This document shows, piece by piece, positions 31,087 through 40,489 of a stretch of 64,000 nt of DNA (position 1 is its first letter; every line of letters starts with the position of its first letter). The DNA comes from an uncultured Bacillota bacterium. Its GTDB lineage: Bacteria; Bacillota; Clostridia; Peptostreptococcales; Anaerovoracaceae. The stretch spans positions 1-64,000 of the forward strand of contig CASFAX010000002.1 of the NCBI GenBank assembly GCA_949292945.1, written 5' to 3'. Below the pieces are notes generated by a model. The model was not told where the DNA came from, searched no databases, and worked only from the letters and a program-made list of their open reading frames with translations. A program made the translations under genes and the position numbers.

Positions 31087-32217
31087 ATGGGAAAGGAATA
31101 CAAGTATAGGACTTCTTTCACTTATGAGGGCAAGCGTTATTTTGTAAAAGCTGATACTAAAGCAGACCTTGCGGTTCGTAAGGCAATGAAATTGCGTGAC
31201 TTGGAAGAAGGAAAAATTGTCATCACAGGGAACACAACGGTCGAGGAGTGGGCCTTGAAGTGCGTAGAAACATACAAGACAAACCAGAAGGAAATCACGC
31301 ATGATAAGTATTTGAATCGCCTGAAGCACTGTATACTGGAGCAGATAGGCTCGATGCGGTTGAGGGATGTAAAGCCTCTCCATTGCCAGAATGTCTTAAA
31401 TCTGCAGCGTGGCAAATCTAAGACCCAAATTAACGAGGTATATAGCATGCTTCAGCTGATTTTTAAGAAAGCTGTAGCTAATAATCTTATTCTGTCTAAC
31501 CCTGCGGAAAATATAGAGAAGCCTTTAGGGACGCGCAAAAGCCGAAGATCAATCACAGAGACAGAACGAACACATATAATGAAAGTTGCCAGAGCGGATA
31601 GGAGATATTACTTATATCTCTTAATGCTCCAGTGCTCCTGCCGGCCGTCGGAGGCTGCGGAAGCTATGGGAAAAGATATCATTCTTATGGACGGTATGCC
31701 AATGTTGCACATCAGAGCCACGAAAAACGACCATTCTGACCGATTTGTGCCGATTCCCGATGATTTATACCAGTTGATTAAAAAAACGCCTAAAAACGAA
31801 TATATCGCCCAGTATTCCACGGGGAAAAAGATAGACGAGGCAAACAGATACAGATTATGGACATATTTCAAGCGAGACCTAAACATTTCCATGGGTTGTA
31901 AAATGCGCCGTAACAGGCTAATCCCCCCGTATCCCGTAGCGCCGGATCTGGTTCCGTACTGTCTGAGACACACATACTGTACAGACCTCGCCCGCATGGA
32001 GATAGATATAAGGATAGCGCAGAAGCTTATGGGCCATTCTGACATATCCCTCACAGCGAACATCTACACCAATCTTATGGACAGTGATATCGTCGAAATA
32101 GCAAAAAAACATTTTGGGGGCACGCAGGGGGTCACACTAAAATCCCGAAAAGTCCCGAAACAAACCCGTATAATTCTGAAACGTAAGCAAGATGATTGCA
32201 AAATTAAAACCCTCTGA
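31087..32217 (+). CDS. int: Tyrosine recombinase integrase
   Basis: 376 residues. N-terminal arm-binding part (EYKYRTSFTYEGKRYFVKA) and core-binding SAM-like helices (TVEEWALKCVETYKTNQKE); catalytic domain with the first Arg in QCSCRPSEAAEA, LRHTYCTDLAR (H-x-x-R type box) and the nucleophile Tyr in GHSDISLTANIYTNL. It inserts the phage at tRNA-Arg. Start ATG with GGAGG upstream. Its last codons lie in the repeated right-end segment, 37 bases from the tRNA. Confidence 0.95.
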   Translation: MGKEYKYRTSFTYEGKRYFVKADTKADLAVRKAMKLRDLEEGKIVITGNTTVEEWALKCVETYKTNQKEITHDKYLNRLKHCILEQIGSMRLRDVKPLHCQNVLNLQRGKSKTQINEVYSMLQLIFKKAVANNLILSNPAENIEKPLGTRKSRRSITETERTHIMKVARADRRYYLYLLMLQCSCRPSEAAEAMGKDIILMDGMPMLHIRATKNDHSDRFVPIPDDLYQLIKKTPKNEYIAQYSTGKKIDEANRYRLWTYFKRDLNISMGCKMRRNRLIPPYPVAPDLVPYCLRHTYCTDLARMEIDIRIAQKLMGHSDISLTANIYTNLMDSDIVEIAKKHFGGTQGVTLKSRKVPKQTRIILKRKQDDCKIKTL

Positions 32218-32248
32218 AGCGTTGAAAATCAACGCTTTCAAAGGGTTT
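32204..32248. terminator. Bidirectional terminator between integrase and tRNA
   Basis: AAAACCCT-TGAAGCGTTGA-AAA-TCAACGCTT-CAAAGGGTTTT folds as a long hairpin with A/T tracts on both sides, serving integrase and tRNA-Arg, which converge. Confidence 0.85.
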
Positions 32249-32253
32249 TATCA

Positions 32254-32302
32254 TTGGTGCCCCGGAGGCGATTCGAACACCCGACGCACGGTTTAGGAAA
32301 CC
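32254..32302. other. attR (49-bp core within tRNA-Arg)
   Basis: Identical to 504-552. It is the 3' part of the intact tRNA gene, so integration restores the tRNA. Confidence 0.93.
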
Positions 32303-32330
32303 GACGCTCTATCCCCTGAGCTACCGAGGC
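32255..32330 (-). tRNA. tRNA-Arg (CCT anticodon)
   Basis: Cloverleaf on the minus strand: acceptor GCCTCGG/CCGGGGC, D-stem GCTC/GAGC, anticodon arm TCGGT-TTCCTAA-ACCGA with CCT (reads AGG), T-arm with TTCGAAT loop, discriminator A and encoded CCA. 76 bases. It is the phage attachment gene. Confidence 0.96.
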
Positions 32331-32387
32331 GCAATATGTTTTCTCAGCGGGCGATATCAGCTATTTGATAAGGACCGCTACCCGTTT

Positions 32388-32415
32388 ATTATACCACGTA
32401 TTGTCTTTTTTTCAA
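32388..32415 (-). promoter_or_regulatory. tRNA-Arg promoter
   Basis: On the minus strand TTGAAA (32410-32415), 16 bases, TATAAT (32388-32393), about 57 bases upstream of the tRNA. Confidence 0.8.
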
Positions 32416-32431
32416 TTACTTTATTTTATTG

Positions 32432-32460
32432 TTGATTAAAACTGCGTACTGTAGTACAAT
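32432..32460 (+). promoter_or_regulatory. CoA-transferase promoter
   Basis: TTGATT (32432-32437), 17 bases, TACAAT (32455-32460). The ~140-base leader contains GCGGATATTCCGC and CGCTTTC...GGAAAGCG hairpins. Confidence 0.6.
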
Positions 32461-32609
32461 TATGACAATTACTTTAAATTGTTAAAACTATAACAAACTT
32501 TTGCGGATATTCCGCTTTCTCCTTCTCGCTTCGGGAAAGCGGACTGGTGCAAAAGGGGCGAGCTTGGCGGGACGCCTGACGGCGCCCTGAAGTAGGAGGG
32601 AAATTCATT

Positions 32610-33968
32610 ATGTACAAGATTTCTGATCTGGCTTCTGAATACAAGAAGAAACTTATCACCGCTGACCAGGCGGCAGCTATGGTGGAAAACGGCAGCCGTA
32701 TTCACTTCGGTCTGGGCTGCGGAACTGTAGTTGACATCGACGAGGCTCTTGCAAAAAGGGCTGATGAACTCAGAGATGTCAATATCATCAGCACCGTAGG
32801 CATAAGAAAGGAGCCTTTTAAGGTTTATCAGGCTACCACGTCCAACGATCAGGTGAGATTTGCGTCGGCTCATTTTTCCGGTCACGACAGAATGATGGCC
32901 AAAGACGGCCGCTGCTGGTACATTCCGATGATGTTCAGAGAACTCCCTTTCTACTGGAAGAACAACAACAACGGACTTGATATCGCCTTTTTCCAGGTTG
33001 CTCCTATGGACAGCCACGGAAACTTCAACCTGGGCCCTCAGGTTTCGGACATGTGGGGCGTAATAAAGGCTGCGAAGAAAATAATCGTCGAGGTTAACGA
33101 GAACATGCCAATAGCCCACGGCTACCAGACACAGCTAAACCTTTACGGAATAGACTACGTTGTCGAAGGGTCCAATCAGCCGGTGGCCGAGCTTCCGACA
33201 AAGCCTGCATCCGAGATAGACAAACAGATCGCAAAACACGTAGTTGAAAAAATACAGAGCCACAGCACGCTTCAGCTCGGAATCGGAAGCCTTCCGTCCT
33301 ATATCGGTAAGCTTCTGGCTGATTCCGATGTGAGAAATATAAACGCCCATACAGAGATGTTTGTAGACGCGTACGCTGACCTCTTTGAGGCAGGAAAACT
33401 GACGGGAAACAAACCTATAGACAAAGGCAAGGCCGTATACACCTTTGCAGGAGGAACGAAGAAGCTCTACGACTTCATCGACGATAATCCTATCTGCTGC
33501 AGCGCCCCTGTTGACTACGTCAACGACATAGGCGTCATCGGCAGCATCCCTAACTTCGTATCAATAAACAGCTGCATTCAGGTAGACCTTTACGGCCAGG
33601 TATGCTCGGAATCGGCAGGACATCAGCAGATAAGCGGAACCGGCGGACAGCTTGACTTCGTAATGGGAGCCTACCAGTCCGAGGGCGGCCAGAGCTTCCT
33701 CTGCACGCCGTCCACCAGAACTCTGAAGGACGGAACTGTGGAGTCCCTGATTTCGCCGACCCTTACTACAGGCGCCATCGTTACGACGCCGAGAATGGCT
33801 ACCCACTACATCGTAACCGAGTACGGAGCAGCCGACCTTAAGGGGAAGAACACGTGGGAGAGAGCTGAGCTTCTCATAAACATCGCCCACCCTGACTTCA
33901 GAGAAGATCTCATCAAAGCGGCAGAAAAGATGGGCATATGGAAGAACACCAGCAAGTGCACATACTAA
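32610..33968 (+). CDS. Butyryl-CoA:acetate-type CoA-transferase
   Basis: 452 residues. Acetyl-CoA hydrolase/transferase family: [51 protein letters not shown], and the catalytic glutamate in [30 protein letters not shown]. Such enzymes move CoA between butyryl- (or 4-hydroxybutyryl-) CoA and acetate, the last step of butyrate formation, or use a succinyl donor. Full length for the family. AGGAGG precedes ATG 32610; the gene stands alone between a promoter and a strong terminator. Confidence 0.88.
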   Translation: MYKISDLASEYKKKLITADQAAAMVENGSRIHFGLGCGTVVDIDEALAKRADELRDVNIISTVGIRKEPFKVYQATTSNDQVRFASAHFSGHDRMMAKDGRCWYIPMMFRELPFYWKNNNNGLDIAFFQVAPMDSHGNFNLGPQVSDMWGVIKAAKKIIVEVNENMPIAHGYQTQLNLYGIDYVVEGSNQPVAELPTKPASEIDKQIAKHVVEKIQSHSTLQLGIGSLPSYIGKLLADSDVRNINAHTEMFVDAYADLFEAGKLTGNKPIDKGKAVYTFAGGTKKLYDFIDDNPICCSAPVDYVNDIGVIGSIPNFVSINSCIQVDLYGQVCSESAGHQQISGTGGQLDFVMGAYQSEGGQSFLCTPSTRTLKDGTVESLISPTLTTGAIVTTPRMATHYIVTEYGAADLKGKNTWERAELLINIAHPDFREDLIKAAEKMGIWKNTSKCTY

Positions 33969-34019
33969 GCTAACGTACATGCTAAGCAAGAGCTCATATC
34001 GCACATATACAGTTAAAAC

Positions 34020-34071
34020 GGGCGCTGCCGGATACGGACTCATAGTGTGAGCCGTATACCGGGCAGCGCCC
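34020..34071. terminator. Bidirectional terminator
   Basis: GGGCGCTGCC-GG-TACGG...CCGTATACCGGGCAGCGCCC pairs as a long stem between the convergent CoA-transferase and ABC transporter genes. Confidence 0.85.
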
Positions 34072-34093
34072 TTTGATTGTCTGCGCCCCGCGC

Positions 34094-36547
34094 TTAGTTC
34101 ACATCGTTTCTTGCAAGTATTGCGGCAGGGGTTTTTCTGAGGGTATTGAATACCGGCAGAAGTCCTGCGATCATGTTGAAGACGAATACTATTGCAAGGC
34201 TGAGAAGGAAGATGAACGGATTCATCATAAACTGGGCGGCTATATAGCTTATCTGGCACATTCCGTGTATTATGTAAGCCATTACGGCCATGGACGGTAT
34301 GGCTGTTATGGCTGTTAGAACTATGGCCTCTCCTGCAAACATCTTGTAGATGTCTTTCTTCTTCAGGCCTATGGCTCTCAGAACTCCTACCTCCTTCACC
34401 CTTGAAAGGAAGGATGCTCTCAGCATCAGGTAGATTTCCACCAGCGATATTACGAGAATCACTCCAGCTACCAGAACCGTCATCACTATCTGGCTGCGCA
34501 CAGAATCGATGTAATCAGCCTTTGACTGCTCGTATTCATCTATGACTCTCACGTTCTGCGATACCAGCTCGTCGTAGGTGGCCTTCTTATCTACAGGTGA
34601 GAGAGTGATGTCGCTGAGGGATGAAACGGCTGAAATCAGCTTCGTGTTATCGCTTACGTAGTAGGAGCTTCCCATGCGGGCGTCCCTGTAGAAGCCCGAT
34701 ACGGTAAGCTTGCGGCCGTTGACTTCCGGGTCCACAGCCGATCCGACCTCATATTCTCCCTGCAATCCTTCCGGAAGAAGAACTTCGTAGTCCTCCGAAG
34801 GGGCTTTTCCGCTTATGATTTCGATTTCGCCGTTATCTTTTACTGCGCTGTACGGCTTCAGGGCGATGCCCGCTCCCGAAGTATCCTGGCTGTCTCCGTA
34901 TACTTCAGCGTTCATCTCGGATTCGCTCATCTGATTTACGACCATGTTGAGAAGCTCCGACTTTTCAACGTATATGCACGGGCTTCCCGTATCGGCTATA
35001 CCGGCTATGGTGTAATCCCTGTATCCCGAAATCTTTAAAGTCCGTCCCACTAAATCCCCGTAGGTATCTATTCCCACGTGAATCATGTTTGACATTCCGC
35101 CGGAATTTATCATGCCGTCGGCAACTGTGGTGTCGATAATAAGCTCGTCGTCGCTTTTTACCTGACTTCCTGCCTTTATCATATCATCGGAAACCATATC
35201 AGCAGATGCGATGGATGCGGAGGCTATGTCGCTTCCACCCGATGACTGGAAGTAATCGTCCAAAGGCATTATGAAGCTTACGTTCGAACCTCCAGGAAGG
35301 GCGTAGTCTATTCCGTCCATATTCGCGTACTTTTCCAGCTGCTCCGGCGTCAGCTTTCCCGTCTTTACCGTCAGGTAGTTTTCGTTGACGGTGAGGAACT
35401 TGTCCTCGGTTATGTTGGTTATTCCGGCCATGTTGCTGACGGCGTATATGATGAACATGGACGCCAGGACAAATCCTATTAGAAGGATTTTCTTGATGGT
35501 CGAGTAGCTGCGGATTTTGCGAAATCCCGTCACCAGGGAAGTCCTCATATTGTATATGGAGGTGTACTTCGGGACAAAGTCGTCATCTCTGCTGTAGTTA
35601 AAGTCGTAGTCCTCGTACACGTCCTTTGACAGCTTCCTGTAGTGATCGTCCACTATCTCCATTGACTCGGATCCGTAACCCAGGTGCTCGTCGGTGTGGA
35701 TGTAGATGTTGTTGTTCTTTATTACCACCTTTATGGAGCCGGGCTGAACGCTGCGGTCGCTGTAGAAGTCTATCTTTAGGCCGTCAGGAGATGTGAGCTC
35801 CTCGGAAACCGGCATATCCTTAAGGTATATCTTGTTCTCAAGGCGGTAATCAAGGTCTCCGGCAGGATGGTTTTCTCTATCGCTGACCACTTTTCCGTCT
35901 ACGATTTCCACCACACGGTCGGCGTAAAACTCGGCAATCTCCCTTTCGTGGGTTACCAGAATGACCAGCTTGTTTCTGGAAATAGCCTTGATAATGTTCA
36001 TTATCTCTATGGTGTTGCGGCTGTCCAGGTTTCCCGTCGGCTCGTCGGCTATTATTATCTTCGGATCCTTTACGATGGCTCTGGCTATGCCTACCCGCTG
36101 GCGTTCTCCTCCCGACAAAGCCTTCACCGGCCGGTTTCTGTATTTGTCGATGCCCAGCCTCTTCAGGATGAACATCACCCTTTCCTCTATTCCGTTCCTG
36201 TCCTTCATGCCCATCATCTTAAGTACGATGGCCACATTCTCAAATACCGTATAGTCCTCTATCAGGTTGTAGTTCTGAAAGATGTACCCGATATTCAGGT
36301 TTCTCAGCTCGTCTCTCTTTGATTCCGAACGGCAGGTGAGCCTTTCGTCGTCTATATAAATATCCCCTTTGTCCACTTTGTCGAGACCGCCGATGGCGTT
36401 GAGAAGGGTAGTCTTTCCGCATCCCGAATTTCCCAGAAACGTCACGAGCCCGGTGTCTCCAAGCTCTATGGACGTATTGTCTATGGCGCGGATTTCGTTG
36501 CTCTTTCTCTTATTGAAGTATTTGCTTACGCTGTTAAGCCTTATCAT
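34094..36547 (-). CDS. ABC transporter, fused ATPase and FtsX-type permease (1)
   Basis: 817 residues. Residues 1-230: ABC ATPase, Walker A GNSGCGKTT, signature LSGGERQRVG, Walker B IIADEPTGNLDS, H-loop VTHE. A membrane helix at ~355 (KKILLIGFVLASMFIIYAV), a large extracellular MacB-type domain, and three C-terminal helices (IVMTVLVAGVILVISLV; VLTAITAIPSMAVMAYII; PFIFLLSLAIVFVFNMIA). MacB/BceB-like systems move peptides, lipids or antimicrobials out of the cell surface. The start is supported by GGAGG and lies three bases after the first transporter gene. Confidence 0.88.
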   Translation of the reverse strand: MIRLNSVSKYFNKRKSNEIRAIDNTSIELGDTGLVTFLGNSGCGKTTLLNAIGGLDKVDKGDIYIDDERLTCRSESKRDELRNLNIGYIFQNYNLIEDYTVFENVAIVLKMMGMKDRNGIEERVMFILKRLGIDKYRNRPVKALSGGERQRVGIARAIVKDPKIIIADEPTGNLDSRNTIEIMNIIKAISRNKLVILVTHEREIAEFYADRVVEIVDGKVVSDRENHPAGDLDYRLENKIYLKDMPVSEELTSPDGLKIDFYSDRSVQPGSIKVVIKNNNIYIHTDEHLGYGSESMEIVDDHYRKLSKDVYEDYDFNYSRDDDFVPKYTSIYNMRTSLVTGFRKIRSYSTIKKILLIGFVLASMFIIYAVSNMAGITNITEDKFLTVNENYLTVKTGKLTPEQLEKYANMDGIDYALPGGSNVSFIMPLDDYFQSSGGSDIASASIASADMVSDDMIKAGSQVKSDDELIIDTTVADGMINSGGMSNMIHVGIDTYGDLVGRTLKISGYRDYTIAGIADTGSPCIYVEKSELLNMVVNQMSESEMNAEVYGDSQDTSGAGIALKPYSAVKDNGEIEIISGKAPSEDYEVLLPEGLQGEYEVGSAVDPEVNGRKLTVSGFYRDARMGSSYYVSDNTKLISAVSSLSDITLSPVDKKATYDELVSQNVRVIDEYEQSKADYIDSVRSQIVMTVLVAGVILVISLVEIYLMLRASFLSRVKEVGVLRAIGLKKKDIYKMFAGEAIVLTAITAIPSMAVMAYIIHGMCQISYIAAQFMMNPFIFLLSLAIVFVFNMIAGLLPVFNTLRKTPAAILARNDVN

Positions 36548-36550
36548 GTC

Positions 36551-38815
36551 CTACACCTCCTCCTTGTGAGCGTTCATGGCCGTCTTTCTGAACATCTGCC
36601 TTGCGTAGCGGGCAGCCAGCAGAATCGCCATTACGCAGAGAACTGCATAGAGAATCACGTAGTCTTTCGCTTCTATGTATCCTGCAAGGGATATGAGTAT
36701 TCCCGGCGCCGGATACAGGGCTTCGCCTGCTCCTATTACAAGAGCTGCAACTATGGCGAAGGCTATGTTGAAGACGATGAACATATCCCATCTCAAGAGG
36801 GCGGCGCAGTTCTCCCTGGTTGCTCCCAGCATTCTCGCTATGGAGAAGTAGGAATTTCTCGATTTGAATATGAGCTTCGTTATGAAGTAGCTTACGAAGA
36901 AGAGGACTATCAGCACTCCTGCAAGGATCAGCGTTCTGAATGTGTTCAGTATGGCCGTCATGGACGCGTTCGAGCTGGTGTATGCCTTGTTGATATAGAA
37001 CGTGTCAAAGCCTGCATCTTCTATGGCCGTCTCCAGGCTTCCTATATCCTGCACGTCATCTGCAATGACGCTGGCCTGATAGTGAAGATCTCCGAAGAGT
37101 TTTTCGTAATCTGCTCTGCTTATATATATGTTCCCCGATACCGCTTCAAAATCTTTAACCCCTACTACGGTGCCCACGTTCTGCTGGTTATACGTCTTTG
37201 CTATCTGAAGTGTAACGTCTTTCACCTCAAAAGGATTCTCAGCTCTTACGGTTATCTCCGTTGCATCTTTATAACCGTCTCCCCCTATCTGAGCCATATC
37301 CTCCGGCAGAATGACCTGGCCTTCCTTCACGCTTGGCCCCACTGTCAGATTGAAGTAACCGTAGTTTTCCATAGTGAGTATCCTGTCCCCTGTTCTTATC
37401 TCTACGGACGAATCTCCGGCAGCCTGAGCCATCTCTATATCCAAAAGCTTTTCATCGGTAAATCCTGCAATTCCGTCTATCCAGTTTGTGGATCCGTCCA
37501 GGTACTCCAGCATTTCATCGCTGAGATGGCCGTACCCTACGATTTTCATATCCGAATAGCCCGTTCCGCTGTTGTTGTCGTAAGTTTGGCTCACTTTGTC
37601 CAAAACCATATCCATCGCCGAATCCGAAAGATATGCGTCGTCGTCATCGAACAGAAATATGGCTTCGTCGTCCGCTTCAGGCATTCTCCCGGCAACCAGC
37701 ATATCCTCGTAGTCGGAAGCCTTTGCCGGAGCTGCGTTTATGTAGTAGCCTATGTCGTCGTTGCTGAAAACTATGGCCGTATCCATAAGAAGGTCTTCCT
37801 TTTCCACCGCCTTTACGTTGTCAATAGAGGCGAGCTTCTCGTAATCGCTGTCCGTAAACAGCGACCGGTCTGCCTTGGTTACCACTATGCGGTCAGCTCT
37901 CGCTTCTGAAAAGAAATTGGTGTATCCTGAACCTGCTCCCACCGCTCCAAGATTTTTGAAGCTGGAGTAGGCCATGAACGTTCCTCCGCAGAGGAAGATG
38001 AATACGAACAGGAGCAGGAAGAACTTGGCCGGAAGATTGAAGGTGTTTCTGGCTCCCAGCCTTGCGGTGCTGGCTGGGGAAAGGGTTCCCGGATTGCTCG
38101 GGACAAAAGCTTCATTTCCGTTCGTTTCAGCCTTCGCCTGATTTATTTTTCTGTCTTCCACCACTTTGCCGTCGTGCATGGTTATCTTTCTCGTCACGTA
38201 CGGCTCCACCTGATCGTAGTTATGGGTTACGATTATAACCAGCTTGTCCTCGGAAACGTCGTGAAGAAGCTTTATTACGTCCGCAGCCGATTTGCTGTCA
38301 AGGTTTCCCGTAGGCTCGTCGGCTACTATGATAGGAGTTTCCCTGGCAAGAGCCCTTGCTATGGCAACCCTCTGCTTCTGTCCTCCCGAAAGCTTTGAAG
38401 CCTTTGTCCTTTCATATTCTGAAAGACCCACCTTCTTTATGATGTCCCTGACCTTATCCTTTATCTCGTCTTTTTTGTATCCGGCCAGGAGCAGAACCAG
38501 CTCGACGTTCTGGTACACCGTATAGCTGTTTATCAGGTTGAAGGTCTGAAAGATATTGCCGATGTATTTTTTCCGGTATTCCTCCATGTCCTGACCGGAA
38601 AATCCCGATGTCGGCATGCCGTCTACGTACATTTCTCCTTCCTCAAAGGAGTCGAGACCTGATATGACGTTCAGAAGGGTGGATTTACCGCTTCCGCTTT
38701 CTCCGGTTATAGCCACGAATTCGCCTTTGTCAAACTGGAGGCTGACTTTGGAGAAACCCGATGCGACCACTCCTTCTCCCGCATAAAATTTTGATACACG
38801 TTCTAACTTAAGCAT
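36551..38815 (-). CDS. ABC transporter, fused ATPase and FtsX-type permease (2)
   Basis: 754 residues from MLKLERVSKFYAGEGV; AAGGGG precedes ATG 38813-38815, which is preferred over a start five codons upstream. ATPase: GESGSGKST, LSGGQKQRVAIARAL, VADEPTGNLDS; membrane helix at ~270 (FFLLLFVFIFLCGGTFMAYSS), extracellular domain, then three C-terminal helices. Paralogue of the downstream gene; both likely form a heterodimeric MacB-like pump. No two-component pair is adjacent. Confidence 0.88.
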   Translation of the reverse strand: MLKLERVSKFYAGEGVVASGFSKVSLQFDKGEFVAITGESGSGKSTLLNVISGLDSFEEGEMYVDGMPTSGFSGQDMEEYRKKYIGNIFQTFNLINSYTVYQNVELVLLLAGYKKDEIKDKVRDIIKKVGLSEYERTKASKLSGGQKQRVAIARALARETPIIVADEPTGNLDSKSAADVIKLLHDVSEDKLVIIVTHNYDQVEPYVTRKITMHDGKVVEDRKINQAKAETNGNEAFVPSNPGTLSPASTARLGARNTFNLPAKFFLLLFVFIFLCGGTFMAYSSFKNLGAVGAGSGYTNFFSEARADRIVVTKADRSLFTDSDYEKLASIDNVKAVEKEDLLMDTAIVFSNDDIGYYINAAPAKASDYEDMLVAGRMPEADDEAIFLFDDDDAYLSDSAMDMVLDKVSQTYDNNSGTGYSDMKIVGYGHLSDEMLEYLDGSTNWIDGIAGFTDEKLLDIEMAQAAGDSSVEIRTGDRILTMENYGYFNLTVGPSVKEGQVILPEDMAQIGGDGYKDATEITVRAENPFEVKDVTLQIAKTYNQQNVGTVVGVKDFEAVSGNIYISRADYEKLFGDLHYQASVIADDVQDIGSLETAIEDAGFDTFYINKAYTSSNASMTAILNTFRTLILAGVLIVLFFVSYFITKLIFKSRNSYFSIARMLGATRENCAALLRWDMFIVFNIAFAIVAALVIGAGEALYPAPGILISLAGYIEAKDYVILYAVLCVMAILLAARYARQMFRKTAMNAHKEEV

Positions 38816-38868
38816 GTCTTCCCCTTTCATGTATCCATTCTTTTTTCAGATTCATTTAAGTCAGCCTT

Positions 38869-38897
38869 AATTTATCATCCCAAAATCCCACGGTCAA
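38869..38897 (-). promoter_or_regulatory. Promoter of ABC transporter operon
   Basis: TTGACC (38892-38897), 17 bases, TAAATT (38869-38874). Just beyond, TAAGAAATCTTAA and CGTAAGATTTTCGTAA direct repeats (about 38921-38950) may bind a regulator. Confidence 0.5.
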
Positions 38898-38954
38898 TAG
38901 GCCCGGCCCAACCTTAAGAAATCTTAATGTAAATCGTAAGATTTTCGTAATAAA

Positions 38955-38983
38955 TTGAAATGTGCCGCCTCAGATGATATAAT
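38955..38983 (+). promoter_or_regulatory. purB promoter
   Basis: TTGAAA (38955-38960), 17 bases, TATAAT (38978-38983), 51 bases before the start codon. Confidence 0.82.
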
Positions 38984-39033
38984 TATATGTTGTTTTTAAG
39001 GATTATTTTCGCCGTTTAAATAAGGAGGACGAT

Positions 39034-40467
39034 ATGTCTTACACCAACTACACCAGCGCTCTTTCCGAGAGATACCCGAGTAAGGAGATGCAGTATATCT
39101 TCTCCCCGGAGATGAAGTTCAGAACGTGGCGCAGGCTCTGGATAGCTCTTGCCGAATCGGAAATGGAGCTGGGACTTCCCATCACCCAGGAGCAGATAGA
39201 CCAGCTCAAAGCCCATAAGGACGATATAAACTACGACGTAGCGAAGGCCAGAGAGAAAGAAGTTCGCCATGACGTCATGAGCCACGTGTACGCATATGGC
39301 TGCCAGTGTCCTGACGCGAAGGGAATCATCCACCTGGGGGCCACCTCCTGCTATGTTGGCGATAACACGGATATGATAATAATGAAGGAGGCTCTCCTTC
39401 TCATAAGGAAGAAGCTCATAAACACCATAGCTTCCCTTGCGGATTTTGCCGAAGAGTATAAGTTCATGCCGTGCCTTGCATACACCCACTACCAGGCCGC
39501 TCAGCCTACCACGGTGGGTAAGCGTGCGACCCTGTGGCTTAACGATCTCGTTATGGATTTAGGGGATTTGGATTATGTTCTCTCCACCTTGAAGCTTCTG
39601 GGCTCCAAGGGAACTACGGGAACTCAGGCGTCCTTTATGGAGCTCTTTGAAGGCGACCACGAAAAGTGCAAGGCTCTCGACAGAAAGATAGCCGAGAAGA
39701 TGGGTTTTGACGGATGTTATCCCGTTTCCGGTCAGACGTATTCCAGAAAGGTGGACAGCCGGGTGCTGAACGTTTTGTCCGGCATCGCCCAGTCCGCTCA
39801 TAAATTTTCCAACGACATCAGGCTCCTTCAGCACATGAAGGAAGTGGAGGAACCTTTTGAAAAGCATCAGATAGGCTCTTCCGCCATGGCATATAAGAGA
39901 AACCCTATGCGCTCCGAAAGGATGGCGTCCCTTGCAAACTACGTGATGTCCGACGCCATGAACCCGGCAATCACGGCGGCCACCCAGTGGTTCGAGAGAA
40001 CCCTTGACGACTCGGCCAACAAGAGAATCTCCGTAAGCGAGGCGTTCCTTGCCACCGACGGAATTCTGGAGCTTTACATGAACGTCTCCAAAGGTCTGGT
40101 GGTTTATCCAAAGGTTATCGAGGCTCACCTCATGGCAGAGCTTCCGTTCATGGCCACCGAAAACATCATGATGGACGCAGTAAAGGCAGGAGGCGACAGG
40201 CAGGAGCTTCACGAGAGAATCAGAGTTCATTCCATGGCTGCCGGAAAAGTGGTTAAAGAAGAGGGAAAGCCTAACGACCTTCTCGACCGCATAGCGACAG
40301 ACCCTGCTTTCAATGTGACCCGGGAGGATTTAGACAAGGTCATGAAACCTGAAAACTACGTGGGAAGAGCTCCCGAGCAGACTGCCGAATACCTGAGAGA
40401 CGTGATAAAACCCATACTTAATGACAACCGCGACCTGTTAGGGGCCGAGGCAGAGATAAACGTGTAG
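39034..40467 (+). CDS. purB: Adenylosuccinate lyase
   Basis: 477 residues. Fumarase/aspartase superfamily: GIIHLGATSCYVGDNTD, AYTHYQAAQPTTVGKRA and the flexible signature GSSAMAYKRNP. It forms AMP from adenylosuccinate and AICAR from SAICAR in purine synthesis. AGGAGG upstream of the ATG. Directly followed by purA (22-base gap), so IMP to AMP conversion is encoded as one unit. Confidence 0.96.
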   Translation: MSYTNYTSALSERYPSKEMQYIFSPEMKFRTWRRLWIALAESEMELGLPITQEQIDQLKAHKDDINYDVAKAREKEVRHDVMSHVYAYGCQCPDAKGIIHLGATSCYVGDNTDMIIMKEALLLIRKKLINTIASLADFAEEYKFMPCLAYTHYQAAQPTTVGKRATLWLNDLVMDLGDLDYVLSTLKLLGSKGTTGTQASFMELFEGDHEKCKALDRKIAEKMGFDGCYPVSGQTYSRKVDSRVLNVLSGIAQSAHKFSNDIRLLQHMKEVEEPFEKHQIGSSAMAYKRNPMRSERMASLANYVMSDAMNPAITAATQWFERTLDDSANKRISVSEAFLATDGILELYMNVSKGLVVYPKVIEAHLMAELPFMATENIMMDAVKAGGDRQELHERIRVHSMAAGKVVKEEGKPNDLLDRIATDPAFNVTREDLDKVMKPENYVGRAPEQTAEYLRDVIKPILNDNRDLLGAEAEINV

Positions 40468-40489
40468 CTACAGTCAGGAGGTAATATAC

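Larger units (their letters stand above)
504..32302. mobile_element. Complete siphovirus-type prophage in tRNA-Arg
   Basis: About 31.8 kb bounded by 49-bp att repeats. It carries integrase, repressor with operators, early, replication, lysis, packaging, HK97-type head, long-tail and accessory genes, all apparently intact, so it may be inducible. The late genes are in the order lysis/fibres, then packaging/head/tail, instead of the usual lysis-last order. Confidence 0.95.

Noticed and set aside
32469..33119. 216-codon minus-strand frame opposite the CoA-transferase gene
   Set aside because: Antisense of a clear gene with no ribosome site or domain pattern.
34073..38525. Plus-strand frames opposite the ABC transporter genes
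   Set aside because: No start signals; Tyr/Cys-rich shadow translations of the true minus-strand genes.
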